Source: CAVVUF01 sp963751425
GTDB lineage: Bacteria; Chloroflexota; Anaerolineae; Anaerolineales; UBA4823
Reading direction: 5' to 3'
Assembly: GCA_963751425.1 (NCBI GenBank)
Contig: CAVVUF010000004.1
Location: 310,001 to 374,000 of the forward strand
Length of the DNA: 64,000 nucleotides
Part shown: positions 27,174 to 36,279 of the stretch, piece by piece
Layout of the letters: every line of letters starts with the position of its first letter
How positions within the stretch are numbered: the first letter of the stretch is position 1
The notes under the pieces: generated by a model
What the model saw: only the letters and a program-made list of their open reading frames with translations
Databases searched by the model: none
What the model was told of the DNA's origin: nothing
Position numbers and translations under genes: made by a program

Positions 27174-28676
27174 CTAAGGGATAGCCGCGGCTTGCAATAC
27201 GGCAACTAATTTATCGACCGCCGGGGCCATCAGGTTGAAGAAGGGAGCCGGGTAAAGACCGATCCAAAAGATGAGGATCAGGATCGGTATGAGGATGATA
27301 ATCTCTCTCGCATTGATATCCTTCAAGGACCGGTTCTCCTCTTTATCCACAGGACCCAGGAAAAGCTTTTGGAACATGAAAAGCATGTAAACCGCCGCCA
27401 AAATGACACCTGCGGCAGCCAGGCCAGCAAACCAGGGAGAGCCAATCGCCTCAGAGCCGAAAGCACCCAAGAGGATGGTAAATTCACCGACAAAGCCGTT
27501 CAAGCCGGGCAGCCCCATCGAGGAGAGGGTCACGATCAAGGTCAGGGCGCCATAGACAGGCATAACCTTCCACAGGCCGCCAAAGGCATCCATTTCACGC
27601 GTATGCCGGCGCTCGTAGAGCATGCCGACGATCAAGAAGAGTGCGCCGGTGCTCAGGCCGTGGTTGACCATCTGCAAGATACCGCCAGAAATACCCTGGG
27701 CATTCAAAGCAAAGAGTCCCAACATGACAAAGCCCAGGTGGCTGACGGAGGAATAAGCAACCAGCTTTTTCACGTCTTTCTGGGCATAGGATACAGCGGC
27801 GCCATAGAGGATACCCACGACAGCCAATCCGGCCATCCAGGGGGCGAGCTGCACAGATGCCTGGGGGAACATGGGCAGGTTGATGCGCAAGAAGCCGTAG
27901 GTGCCCATCTTCAGCAAGACACCCGCCAGGATGACGGAGCCAGCCGTGGGCGCTTCGACATGCGCATCGGGGAGCCAGGAATGCAGGGGCCACATGGGGA
28001 CTTTGATGGCGAAGGCGGCAGCAAAGGCGAGGAAGAGCCAGAATTGAATTTCAGATGGAATTCCTCCTTTCGCAATCAGCTCAGGCACAGAGAAGGTGCC
28101 CTGGTAGATGCCCAACCACAAGATGGCCAGCAGCATGAGGACGGACCCAGCCATGGTATAGAGGAAGAACTTGATGGCGGCATACATACGGCGCGGTCCA
28201 CCCCAGATGCCGATGAGGAAGTACATTGGGACGAGGGTAAATTCCCAGAAGATGTAGAACAGGAAGAGATCCTGGGCCACAAACACGCCCAGCATGCCGA
28301 CCTCGAGCAGGAGGAAGAAGATCATGAAGTCCTTCACACGCTCTTCGACAGCCGTCCAGGTGGAAAGGATGGAAATGGGGGTGAGGAAGGTCGTCAAGAG
28401 CAGCAATAAGATGCTCAAGCCATCCACACCCAGGTGGTAGGAAATGTTCCACCCGGCAACCTGGATCCAGGGCAGGTTAACTTCGAGCTGGAGTTCGGGG
28501 TTTGAGGCGTCGAACTGGGCGAGGGCAGCGATGGAAAGGCCAAAGGTGATCAGGGAGGTGATGAGCGCTACCCAACGAATGAGATTTTTCTGTTCCTGCT
28601 TTAAAAACAGGATAACCAGCACGCCCACCAGGGGGAAGAAGGTTACGAGGGTCAGGATTAGTTGAGAATAGTCCAT
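27174..28676 (-). CDS. nuoM: NADH-quinone oxidoreductase subunit M
   Basis: 500-residue proton-pumping antiporter-like subunit of complex I, about 14 membrane helices. LHSWLPDAHVEAPTAGSV, ILAGVLLKMGTYGFLRI, LVAYSSVSHLGFVMLG and SSMGLPGLNGFVGEF are diagnostic. The longer frame from 28694 adds MSRGRT; the ATG at 28676 (MDYSQLILTLV) has GAGGAAG at proper spacing and gives the usual N-terminus. Confidence 0.96.
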   Translation of the reverse strand: MDYSQLILTLVTFFPLVGVLVILFLKQEQKNLIRWVALITSLITFGLSIAALAQFDASNPELQLEVNLPWIQVAGWNISYHLGVDGLSILLLLLTTFLTPISILSTWTAVEERVKDFMIFFLLLEVGMLGVFVAQDLFLFYIFWEFTLVPMYFLIGIWGGPRRMYAAIKFFLYTMAGSVLMLLAILWLGIYQGTFSVPELIAKGGIPSEIQFWLFLAFAAAFAIKVPMWPLHSWLPDAHVEAPTAGSVILAGVLLKMGTYGFLRINLPMFPQASVQLAPWMAGLAVVGILYGAAVSYAQKDVKKLVAYSSVSHLGFVMLGLFALNAQGISGGILQMVNHGLSTGALFLIVGMLYERRHTREMDAFGGLWKVMPVYGALTLIVTLSSMGLPGLNGFVGEFTILLGAFGSEAIGSPWFAGLAAAGVILAAVYMLFMFQKLFLGPVDKEENRSLKDINAREIIILIPILILIFWIGLYPAPFFNLMAPAVDKLVAVLQAAAIP

Positions 28677-28696
28677 AGTTCTTCCTCTACTCAAAT

Positions 28697-30850
28697 TTAT
28701 GATGCAAGTACACGTACGATCAAATAACCCAGGATGAAAACCACGCCCAAGAACATGGCCAGGGCATAGTTACGCACAAAGCCAGTCTGGAGGCGGCGCA
28801 GGGAAGCAGCAAATGTCTGGGAGAGGCGCGCCAGCCCATTGGCAATCCCATCGATGATGCCAAGGTCTATCTGAACAGCCAGGACCTGGGTGATAACCTT
28901 GAAGCTGCGGGCAATGACCACATCGTGGAACCAGTCATGCCAGAAGCGCCAGTCAATCACTTCTGCCAGGAAATGGGAGAGCTTGACATAGGGGTCAAGG
29001 ATGATGAGCTTGTAAAGCTCATCGACCTTATATTTATTCTCTAGCAAGGTGAAGAGAGGCCCCAACAGGCTGCGCAGGGGATCATCAGGGCGCTTGGCAA
29101 AGGGCAGCTTCTGCAGCTCCTGGTAGCGCAAGCTGTAGAACATCCAGGAGAAGAAGATGGCCGCCAGAGCCAACCCGGTGGAAATAAGAGCAACCACTAT
29201 ATTGAACTCGCCTTCATGCACCGTATTAATCGTAGGCTCCAGCCATTTTGTAAATGTATGCAAGGTGGGCAAGTTAAGCACCCCGCTGAAAAATGCCAAA
29301 ATAGCAAGCACAATGAGTGGCACCGTCATGACGAGCGGGTTTTCCTGGGCGTGAGCAGCGGGCTGAGTACGCGGTTTACCAAAGAATACCATCAGCACCT
29401 GGCGCCCCATATAGAAGGCGGTGAAAAAGGCGGCCGCTGTGAGCAGCCAATAGATGATTGGATTGGCGGCAGAGAACTCAGCCAGGATCTCGTCCTTCGA
29501 CCAGAACCCTGCCAGGGGAAAGATACCTGCTAAAGCCAGCGCACCGACTAGGTAAACAGCGAAGGTGGTCTTCATGCGAGTGCGCAAGCCGCCCATATTG
29601 CGCATGTCCTGAGGATCGTAATGGTGCTCCGACATGAACACGCCTTCACTCTTGAGTTTCTTCTTCAAGCCCACGTCTTGCTCCACATGGTGCAAACCCT
29701 GCTCTACTCCCTGGATCACTGAACCGGCGGAAAGGAACAAGAGGGCTTTAAAAAAGGCGTGGGTTACCAGGTGAAACATGCCAGCGGCATAAGCGCCCAT
29801 GCCTACGGCGGCAACCATAAAGCCCAACTGGCTGATAGTGGAATAGGCTAATACTTTCTTGATATCGAACTGGGCTACAGCAATGGTAGCGGCGAAGAAG
29901 GCAGTCAGGCCTCCGACCCAGGTAACGACGGCTTGCGCATCAGGCACCAGCGAATACAAAACGTTTGAACGCGCCACCAAGTACACGCCCGCCGTGACCA
30001 TGGTAGCAGCATGGATGAGAGCGGAAACGGGGGTGGGACCCGCCATGGCGTCTGGCAGCCAGACATATAGGGGGATCTGCGCCGATTTGCCGGTGACGCC
30101 CACCAACATGAAGAGGGTGATGGCCAGGATGAGGGTGGGCTGAGCCGCGGCTATTTCGGGGGCTTTTGTAAACACGGTCTCAAACTGCAGGGAGCCGAAA
30201 GCCCAGAACATGAGGAACATGGCGATGAGGAAGCCAAAATCGCCGACCCGGTTGGCGATAAAGGCTTTCTTGGCAGCCAGGGCATTCCCAATCCCATCCT
30301 TGCCTTTATCGTACCAGAAGCCGATCAGGAGGTAGGAGCACAGCCCGACGCCCTCCCAGCCAACGAAGAGCACCAGGTAGCTGTCACCAGAGACGAGGAC
30401 CATCATGGCGGCGATGAAGAGGTTCATGAAGACAAAGAAGCGGCGGAAGCGGCCCGGGTCACCATTGTGACGAACGTCGGCATGCATGTACCCAACCGCA
30501 TATATGTGGATCAGCGTGCCGACCCCAGATACAACCAACATCATGGTCACCGAGAGGGTATCCACCCGGAACGCCCAGTCAATCTGCAGCGAGCCGATGT
30601 GGATCCATTCCAACAAGGAGACCGTGGCGCCCTCTGGGTGACCGAGAAGGGAGACGGCCATGAGGACAGAGATGACGAAAGATAATCCGGAGGCCAGGCA
30701 GGCTAGCGTCCCAATCGCTTTCTCTCCCAGCTTGCCTCCCAGGATAATATTGATCAGCAGCCCGATGACCGGAAAGAAGACCACCCAGGGAACCAGGTAA
30801 AAAAATTGGGCCGTTGCAGATGAGTACATCTGAGCAGATGAGTACATCAT
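28697..30850 (-). CDS. nuoL: NADH-quinone oxidoreductase subunit L
   Basis: 717-residue antiporter-like subunit of complex I with the long lateral helix at the C-terminus. LFVGWEGVGLCSYLLIGFW, KKAFIANRVGDFGFL, YVWLPDAMAGPTPVSALIH and VLAYSTISQLGFMV are diagnostic. The N-terminus is unusual: MMYSSAQMYSSA is encoded by two tandem copies of GATGTACTCATC, placed 18 bases apart, before the native-looking TAQFFYLVPWVVFFPVIG. The start codon therefore lies in the repeat. Five bases separate it from the nuoK stop. Confidence 0.96.
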   Translation of the reverse strand: MMYSSAQMYSSATAQFFYLVPWVVFFPVIGLLINIILGGKLGEKAIGTLACLASGLSFVISVLMAVSLLGHPEGATVSLLEWIHIGSLQIDWAFRVDTLSVTMMLVVSGVGTLIHIYAVGYMHADVRHNGDPGRFRRFFVFMNLFIAAMMVLVSGDSYLVLFVGWEGVGLCSYLLIGFWYDKGKDGIGNALAAKKAFIANRVGDFGFLIAMFLMFWAFGSLQFETVFTKAPEIAAAQPTLILAITLFMLVGVTGKSAQIPLYVWLPDAMAGPTPVSALIHAATMVTAGVYLVARSNVLYSLVPDAQAVVTWVGGLTAFFAATIAVAQFDIKKVLAYSTISQLGFMVAAVGMGAYAAGMFHLVTHAFFKALLFLSAGSVIQGVEQGLHHVEQDVGLKKKLKSEGVFMSEHHYDPQDMRNMGGLRTRMKTTFAVYLVGALALAGIFPLAGFWSKDEILAEFSAANPIIYWLLTAAAFFTAFYMGRQVLMVFFGKPRTQPAAHAQENPLVMTVPLIVLAILAFFSGVLNLPTLHTFTKWLEPTINTVHEGEFNIVVALISTGLALAAIFFSWMFYSLRYQELQKLPFAKRPDDPLRSLLGPLFTLLENKYKVDELYKLIILDPYVKLSHFLAEVIDWRFWHDWFHDVVIARSFKVITQVLAVQIDLGIIDGIANGLARLSQTFAASLRRLQTGFVRNYALAMFLGVVFILGYLIVRVLAS
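30819..30848. repeat. Family A, two tandem units at nuoL start
   Basis: GATGAGTACATC at 30819-30830 and 30837-30848, period 18. On the minus strand each reads GATGTACTCATC and encodes M-Y-S-S. Confidence 0.9.
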
Positions 30851-30855
30851 AAGGT

Positions 30856-31173
30856 TTACCCTTTCAAGGAGTTCATCTGGTCAATATCGATGCTGTGCTT
30901 GGAGTGGAAAATGGCGACGATCAGCGCTAAACCCACTGCAACTTCAGCCGCAGCCACTGTCATAACAAAGAAGACAAAAATCTGCCCATTCTGCTCGCCG
31001 AAGGCCCGCGCGAAGGCAACAAAGGCGAGGTTAGCAGAGTTGAGCATCAGCTCAACCGACATAAAGATGACGATAGGGTTGCGCCGGATGAGGACTCCCA
31101 GGGCGCCAATGGTAAACAGGATTGCGGACAGTCCGATGTAATAAGCAACAGGAAGCATGGTAGATGAGTACAT
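30856..31173 (-). CDS. nuoK: NADH-quinone oxidoreductase subunit K
   Basis: Small three-helix complex I subunit (LSAILFTIGALGVLIRRNPIVIFMSVELMLNSANLAFVAFAR region is diagnostic, with the conserved membrane Glu of SVELMLN). The native protein would be 100 residues from ATG 31158 (MLPVAYYIGL). A family A palindrome directly upstream supplies a new ATG at 31173 that is better spaced (8 bases) from GGAG, adding MYSST. Either start is possible. Confidence 0.94.
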   Translation of the reverse strand: MYSSTMLPVAYYIGLSAILFTIGALGVLIRRNPIVIFMSVELMLNSANLAFVAFARAFGEQNGQIFVFFVMTVAAAEVAVGLALIVAIFHSKHSIDIDQMNSLKG

Positions 31174-31176
31174 CTA
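31161..31176. repeat. Family A palindrome at nuoK start
   Basis: TAGATGAGTACATCTA, a single copy between the nuoK ribosome binding site and the native ATG; on the coding strand it contributes an alternative ATG. Confidence 0.9.
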
Positions 31177-31189
31177 TTTCTCCTTAGGA

Positions 31190-31212
31190 GGGCGGGAGGA
31201 CCCTGCCCCTAC
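31190..31212. repeat. Family B GC-rich palindrome, nuoJ-nuoK gap
   Basis: GTAGGGGCAGGG..CCCGCCC-type imperfect inverted repeat; it overlaps the nuoJ stop codon, so the stop (TAG) is part of the GTAGGGG motif. Confidence 0.7.
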
Positions 31213-31715
31213 TTCTTCTCACCCCGGGTCAATACAATGGCGCCTACCAGGGCAGTTAATAACAGGATCGAAGTGGCTTCGAACGGCAGCAGATAGTTGG
31301 TGAACAATTCCTGGCCGATGGCCAGAGGAGTGCCAAAAGTGGCAGGGACATCCACCGGGGCGGGAAGCTTTCCGGTTTGAGAAAAGATGATGATGGCAGT
31401 CTCAATCAATAAAACCACCCCCAGGAACAAGGCGACCGGCTGGTACCACCAATGCGAGGGAGTGCGCCCGGTTTGTTCTGCGCCCAGGAGCATGATGACG
31501 AACAGGAAGAGCACCATGATCGCGCCGGCATATACGGTGATCTGCGAGATGGCGATGAAGGGGGCATCGAGGATCACATAAAACATCGCCACGGCTACGA
31601 AATTCAAAATGAGGAATAAAGCTGCATAGATCGCATTACGCGAAAGCAGCATAGCCAAAGCTGAGCCGATAGCCACCCCGGCCAGAATGATAAATAAGAT
31701 CAGGTTTGCATTCAT
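31209..31715 (-). CDS. nuoJ: NADH-quinone oxidoreductase subunit J
   Basis: 168-residue complex I membrane subunit with five helices. Conserved LSRNAIYAALFLILNFVAVAMFYVIL and ISQITVYAGAIMVLFLFVIMLLG (pi-bulge helix TM3 region). Terminal TALVGAIVLTRGEKK. The stop lies in a family B repeat. Confidence 0.95.
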   Translation of the reverse strand: MNANLILFIILAGVAIGSALAMLLSRNAIYAALFLILNFVAVAMFYVILDAPFIAISQITVYAGAIMVLFLFVIMLLGAEQTGRTPSHWWYQPVALFLGVVLLIETAIIIFSQTGKLPAPVDVPATFGTPLAIGQELFTNYLLPFEATSILLLTALVGAIVLTRGEKK

Positions 31716-31744
31716 GGTTAGTCTCTCAATGTACTCCGTTTCTT

Positions 31745-31792
31745 GGGCGGGGGAACCCCACCTCTACAAGGGCGGATTCAATCCGCCCCTAC
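31745..31792. repeat. Family B GC-rich palindromes, nuoI-nuoJ gap
   Basis: Two adjacent hairpin units: GGCGGATTCAATCCGCC (31771-31787), perfect arms, and GGGCGGGGGAACCCCACC. Read on the minus strand the element starts GTAGGGGCGGATTG. The nuoI stop TAG is its first bases. Confidence 0.85.
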
Positions 31793-32310
31793 TAATCGGT
31801 TGGATCTGACATGACAGGGATCGAGCGGGTAAAAACTCCTGGGTCAACCTTCCGAGGAGTCGTCGCAGGTGTACCCACCTGGGAAGGCTCTTTCACGGAC
31901 TCCAAGAGCATCTCTTTGGTGTAGATGGCCTCCGAACGATCCATGAAAGACAGCTCGTAGTTATCGCCTAAAACGATGGCTTCCGTCGGGCAGGCATCTT
32001 CACAGTACCCGCAGAATATGCAGCGCAGCATGTTGATCTCATAGGTGCTGGCATAGCGCTCTCCGGGCGAGAAGCGGACTTCATCGGTATTTTCAGCTGA
32101 TTCGACGAAAATCGCATCTGACGGGCAGGCTGCTGCGCACAATGAGCAGCCAATACACTTCTCCAGCCCATTCTCGTAGCGTTTCAAAGTATGGCGACCT
32201 TTGAAGCGCGTGCGCACGGGACGTTTGACTTCTGGGTATGAGATCGTCACCGGCTTTTCAAACATGGAGCGGAAAGTGGTCCACAGACCACGTCCAAATT
32301 CTTTTAGCAT
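31792..32310 (-). CDS. nuoI: NADH-quinone oxidoreductase subunit I
   Basis: 172-residue peripheral-arm ferredoxin-like subunit. Two classical motifs, CIGCSLCAAACPSDA and CIFCGYCEDACPTEA, bind the two [4Fe-4S] clusters N6a/N6b that carry electrons toward NuoB. The C-terminal 25 residues (TPATTPRKVDPGVFTRSIPVMSDPTD region) look low-complexity and unlike the family. Confidence 0.96.
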   Translation of the reverse strand: MLKEFGRGLWTTFRSMFEKPVTISYPEVKRPVRTRFKGRHTLKRYENGLEKCIGCSLCAAACPSDAIFVESAENTDEVRFSPGERYASTYEINMLRCIFCGYCEDACPTEAIVLGDNYELSFMDRSEAIYTKEMLLESVKEPSQVGTPATTPRKVDPGVFTRSIPVMSDPTD

Positions 32311-32325
32311 GCTCTGTCCTCCGAA

Positions 32326-32352
32326 GATGAGTACATCGTAGATGAGTACATC
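32326..32352. repeat. Family A, two tandem units, nuoH-nuoI gap
   Basis: GATGAGTACATC at 32326-32337 and 32341-32352, period 15. The pair makes up most of the 42-base gap before nuoI. Confidence 0.9.
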
Positions 32353-33381
32353 TCAAACATTAAAAACAAGCACCAGTACCGCTGTTAGAAAAACACTCAG
32401 CAAACCCACAGGCAGCATAACCTTCCAGCCAAATGCCATGAGACGGTCGTAGCGGATGCGCGGGATGGTGGCGCGGATCCAGATCATCCAGAAGAGCAGG
32501 ATGACGATCTTGGCCAACAGGTAAATGGGGCCTAACCAGGGCAGGCGATCTACAAAGGGTCCCAGGTACCCACCAAAGAAGAGGGTGGCAGCGATGGCAC
32601 TGACGGCGATCATTTTGATGTATTCTGCCATGAAGAACAAGGCAAATTTCATCCCAGAATACTCCGTGTGGTAACCGGCAGTCAGCTCTTGTTCGGCTTC
32701 AGGCATATCGAAGGGGGCGCGGTTGACCTCGGCGATGCTGGCAATCAAGAAAATGATCGGCGCCAAAGGCTGGAGCAGCAGCCATTTGACGATGCCCAAA
32801 TCCGCTTGCGTTTGGATGATATCTGAGATGCGCATGGAGCCGGCGATGATGATCGGGGAGATAAAAGCCAGGCCCAGGCCCAATTCATAGCTGATCATCT
32901 GCGCCGTGGCGCGCAAGCCGCCCAACATGGCATATTTATTGTTCGAAGACCAGCCAGCCAGGGTGATGCCGTACACGGCGATGGAAGCAATAGCGGTAAT
33001 ATAGAGAACGCCCACGCTGATGTCGGCAATACCCAGCTGAACCTGGCGGCCGAAGATGCTCACCGTACCGCCCCAGGGGATGACAGCCGTAATGACTAAT
33101 GCTGGAAAAACTGTGATAATGGGGGCAAGGACAAAGATGAACTTATGCGCACTGGCGGGAATCAGCTCTTCTTTGAAGATCAATTTAATCGCGTCGGCAA
33201 TCGGCTGGAGAATACCCCAGGGGCCAGCGCGGTTGGGGCCGACCCGCACCTGGATGCGAGCCAGGACTTTGCGTTCGTACAATGTTAAATACGCAAACCC
33301 ACCGGTCATCACCAGGAGCAGGATGATGGATTTGATGATGGTTTCAATCACGCTGGCTGTAACAGATGTTCCAGTTGACAT
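32353..33381 (-). other. nuoH: NuoH module (possible separate start)
   Basis: 342 residues, normal NuoH length, eight predicted helices, with LTLYERKVLARIQVRVGPNR and AEQELTAGYHTEYSGMKF. ATG at 33381 with AGAGGTGCT upstream (AGAGG, 6 bases). This is where a stand-alone nuoH would begin. Confidence 0.9.
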
Positions 33382-36087
33382 AGCACCTCTTTCGATGAGT
33401 ACATCGTTACGATGAGTACACTCGTCTACGACGACTTCCACAACAGGTACATCTTTACTGATTTCAATCATTTGAGGCCTGGTGATGGGAATACCCAGGC
33501 TGCGGGGGATCAAGACAAAACCCTGCGGCAGGGATTCATCCTGGCGCACTTCGGCGATGATTACATCGGCGGCGATGATTACATCGGCAACTTGCGATGA
33601 AGACCATTGCTGCTCAAAATCCCTTCGCACGATCCTGGCGCGCGTGCTTCCAGTCAATTCCAATTTCTCAGCATCCTGAGGGTTCACAACCACATAAGGT
33701 TTGGGAATCCGCGGGCTGAGGAGAGTAGAAGGCAGAACCACCTGGCCGCGATCATATAGGATCGTGATGGGAACAGCGACCAGCTGTGATGACCCTGGGC
33801 GGGGTCCCCCCGCCCCTACCGGCACGGCCGCAGGGGGTTCGGGCCAGGCCAGGGAAACCACCTCACCTCTTTCAACCGCCGAGGCGAGCTGAACACCCAA
33901 ACCCTGCGTATTCTCATACGTAGTACCGCCGTAGTACACCTCGCCGCGCCCCACCACCGGCCGCTGCTCGGTAACCTCGGCCAGCTTTCGATACGGATTC
34001 GCACCCAATTCGGCATAAGCAGGGATCTTGGCTGCCAGGCGCAGCATTACCCGGGCAGAGAAGTCAGCCTCCAGATCGAGTCCCAGGCGCTTACCCAACA
34101 GGGCGGTGATTTCAAAATCCGGTTTGCTCTGCGGGCGAGGCAGCACTGCCGGGTAATAACGCTGCACCCGGCGCTCACCGGAGGTAAAGGTGCCTTCCCG
34201 CTCGGTATAAGCTTGGGCGGGCAGAACGACATCCGCCAGGCGGGCAGAAGCGGTAAGGAACAAGTCTTGTACCACCAGGAATGCGCCCGCTTGGAGAGCC
34301 TGGTACAGGCTGTCTGCCAGGGCTGGCTCGTCGTTGGCGGGATCGCAGGCAGCGAGGTAGATCACTTTCGCATCCGCAAACGCGGCAGACAGGTCAGGCG
34401 TGGGTCGGAAGCCCAAATCCCAGGCGCCCTGATCGTTGGCCCGCGGCCAAACCGCCAGCAAACCGTTATTGGGGCGACCAGTATGGTTGGTCGTGATCAG
34501 CAGGTTGGCGCAGGCTTGTGCCAGCGCTTGCGAGCCTTCTAAGCCCAGGCCTTCACTGCCGTAGATCACGATGGCATTCTCAGCTTGTGCAAAGGCTTCG
34601 GCAGCCGCTTTTAGCTCAGCGCTCAACGTCACATTCCCGGGGATTTCAGGGCGCTTGGCTGAAAGCGCATTCACCATTGTCAGGACGGTGGATGTTTCTT
34701 GACCATAGGTGTAGCGCAGGGTATGGCGAGCATAGCGGTCGATCTTGGTGGAGCGCGGGTTAGCGACGATCAAGGTAGCCCCGCGCTGGGCTGCCTGCTT
34801 GACCCGCAGCCACCAGATGGGAGCTTCTTCTTCCAGGTCGCTGGCCACCACCAGGATGGCCGTTGACGGAGAGGATTTTGTTTTCGGTCCCATATCGGCA
34901 AAATTGGTACCTTTGCCAAGGCCAACCTGACCAACCAGGTCGCCACCAGCCATGTGAGTATATAAAACAGCCTTACCACCTACCGAGGTCGTCAGCGCGT
35001 GCAAATTGAATAAATCCTCATTCGAAAGGCGTCCGGAGGCAAGGGTCAGCAGCCCGGAGGTTTGGTGCGACCCCTCCCCCACATTAAGTTTCGCGGCTGC
35101 AAGGTCCAGGGCTTCATCCCAAGTGGCGGGCACCAGCTCGCCATTCTTACGCACGAGCGGCTGGGTGAGACGCTCGCTGCTCTCGGTGTAGTGGTAAGCG
35201 AACCGTCCCTTATCGCAAATCCAGATCTCGTTCACGGCCTCGTTCTGGCGCGGCATGACCCGCTTGATAACCACCTGACCACTAGAGCGCGCCTCGCGGC
35301 GCACATTGTAGACGATGTTGCACCCCACCGGGCACTGGGCGCAGAGCGAGGCCGTGGCCCGGAGCTCCCAGGGACGCGCCCCGAAGCGGAAATCAGCTGT
35401 GGTCAGGGCGCCCACGGGGCAAATATCGGTGGTATTACCAGAGAAGTAAGAGTCAAAACCAGGCTCGGAATAGGTGACGATCTCCAGTGCGCGGCCGCGG
35501 TGGTAGAAGCCGATCACCGGATCATCCACCACTTCATCCTGAAAGCGGACACAGCGCGCACACTGGATGCAGCGCTCCCGGTCCAAGAAGATCAGGTCGC
35601 CCAGGGGCACGTGCTTGGCCAGGTGCATTTTTTCATCATACAAGAAGCGTGATAGACCGGATCCAAAAGCCATGGTCAGGTTCTGCAGCGGGCACTCGCC
35701 GCCCTTGTCGCATACGGGGCAATCCAGAGGATGAGAGGTGAGGATAAATTCCACGATCTCCTTGCGAGCAGCTTGCACCTTATCAGACATGCCAACCACC
35801 ACCATACCTTCAGAGACAGGAGTGGTGCAGGCAGTCTCCAGCTTGGGTCCAAACTGGATCTTCGGCGATCCATCGGGGTTTTTGACCACTTCACCCGTAG
35901 CGCGATCAACCACTGGACGACCTACATCCACCAGGCACATGCGGCACATGCCCACCGGCTCCATCTTTGGGTGGTAGCAAAATACGGGGATATCGATGCC
36001 AACCTGCTTGGCTGCGTTGACGATTAAAGTGCCAGAGGGGACCTGGACGGTTTTTCCATCGATTGTCAGTGTAATCAGTTTGCTCAT
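32353..36087 (-). CDS. nuoG-nuoH: NuoG-NuoH fused reading frame
   Basis: One uninterrupted frame of 1244 residues. NuoG part (about 1-880): plant-type [2Fe-2S] (CYHPKMEPVGMCRMCLV), His/Cys cluster (HPLDCPVCDKGGECPLQN), [4Fe-4S] motifs CIQCARCVRFQDEV and TDICPVGALT, CAQCPVGCNIVYNVRRE, then a molybdopterin-oxidoreductase-like domain. NuoH part (from about 903): MSTGTSVTASVIETIIKS, RVGPNRAGPWGILQPIADA and the quinone-chamber loops. The two normally separate subunits are joined by VVEVVVDECTHRNDVLIERGA, encoded by palindromic repeats. NuoG also carries PVGAGGPRPGSS (family B repeat) and a duplicated hexapeptide DVIIAA. A soluble subunit fused to the membrane subunit is plausible in topology but very unusual; internal initiation at 33381 is possible. 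Confidence 0.9.
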   Translation of the reverse strand: MSKLITLTIDGKTVQVPSGTLIVNAAKQVGIDIPVFCYHPKMEPVGMCRMCLVDVGRPVVDRATGEVVKNPDGSPKIQFGPKLETACTTPVSEGMVVVGMSDKVQAARKEIVEFILTSHPLDCPVCDKGGECPLQNLTMAFGSGLSRFLYDEKMHLAKHVPLGDLIFLDRERCIQCARCVRFQDEVVDDPVIGFYHRGRALEIVTYSEPGFDSYFSGNTTDICPVGALTTADFRFGARPWELRATASLCAQCPVGCNIVYNVRREARSSGQVVIKRVMPRQNEAVNEIWICDKGRFAYHYTESSERLTQPLVRKNGELVPATWDEALDLAAAKLNVGEGSHQTSGLLTLASGRLSNEDLFNLHALTTSVGGKAVLYTHMAGGDLVGQVGLGKGTNFADMGPKTKSSPSTAILVVASDLEEEAPIWWLRVKQAAQRGATLIVANPRSTKIDRYARHTLRYTYGQETSTVLTMVNALSAKRPEIPGNVTLSAELKAAAEAFAQAENAIVIYGSEGLGLEGSQALAQACANLLITTNHTGRPNNGLLAVWPRANDQGAWDLGFRPTPDLSAAFADAKVIYLAACDPANDEPALADSLYQALQAGAFLVVQDLFLTASARLADVVLPAQAYTEREGTFTSGERRVQRYYPAVLPRPQSKPDFEITALLGKRLGLDLEADFSARVMLRLAAKIPAYAELGANPYRKLAEVTEQRPVVGRGEVYYGGTTYENTQGLGVQLASAVERGEVVSLAWPEPPAAVPVGAGGPRPGSSQLVAVPITILYDRGQVVLPSTLLSPRIPKPYVVVNPQDAEKLELTGSTRARIVRRDFEQQWSSSQVADVIIAADVIIAEVRQDESLPQGFVLIPRSLGIPITRPQMIEISKDVPVVEVVVDECTHRNDVLIERGAMSTGTSVTASVIETIIKSIILLLVMTGGFAYLTLYERKVLARIQVRVGPNRAGPWGILQPIADAIKLIFKEELIPASAHKFIFVLAPIITVFPALVITAVIPWGGTVSIFGRQVQLGIADISVGVLYITAIASIAVYGITLAGWSSNNKYAMLGGLRATAQMISYELGLGLAFISPIIIAGSMRISDIIQTQADLGIVKWLLLQPLAPIIFLIASIAEVNRAPFDMPEAEQELTAGYHTEYSGMKFALFFMAEYIKMIAVSAIAATLFFGGYLGPFVDRLPWLGPIYLLAKIVILLFWMIWIRATIPRIRYDRLMAFGWKVMLPVGLLSVFLTAVLVLVFNV
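33394..33423. repeat. Family A, two units at the nuoG-nuoH junction
   Basis: GATGAGTACATC (33394-33405) and GATGAGTACACTC (33411-33423), period 17. The coding strand encodes CTHRNDVLIE, which links NuoG to NuoH without a stop. A further GGTACATC (33446-33453) lies just upstream. Confidence 0.9.
33556..33585. repeat. 18-bp tandem duplication inside nuoG
   Basis: GATGATTACATCGGCGGC repeated with period 18 gives ADVIIA-ADVIIAEV. Core GATGATTACATC differs from family A by one base pair and one substitution. Confidence 0.85.
33797..33819. repeat. Family B palindrome inside nuoG
   Basis: GTAGGGGCGGGGGGACC..CGCCC on the coding strand, read in frame as PVGAGGPRPG, between otherwise family-like NuoG segments. 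Confidence 0.8.
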
Positions 36088-36100
36088 ATACTATCACCCT

Positions 36101-36150
36101 GCGGGCGGATCCCATCTGCCCCTACATCTGGGCTGGGTGACTCCGCCCCG
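36101..36150. repeat. Family B element forming the NuoF C-terminus
   Basis: GGGGCGGAGTCACCC and GTAGGGGCAGATGGG..CCGCCC on the coding strand encode the last 20 residues of NuoF. Confidence 0.75.
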
Positions 36151-36279
36151 ATAATAAAATCTTCGGGGAAGCGCTCGATACCGGAGAGCACCGCTTCAAT
36201 AGAAAACTCGCCCAAGGCGCACAGGCATTTGCCTTTGATCTGGCTGGCCACACTCTTGAGAAGGGCAACGTTATCCCCA

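Noticed and set aside
27369..28409. A 346-codon open frame on the plus strand
   Set aside because: Antisense to nuoM; its Glu/Gln/His/Gly-rich composition is what the complement of a hydrophobic gene gives, and it has no domain pattern.
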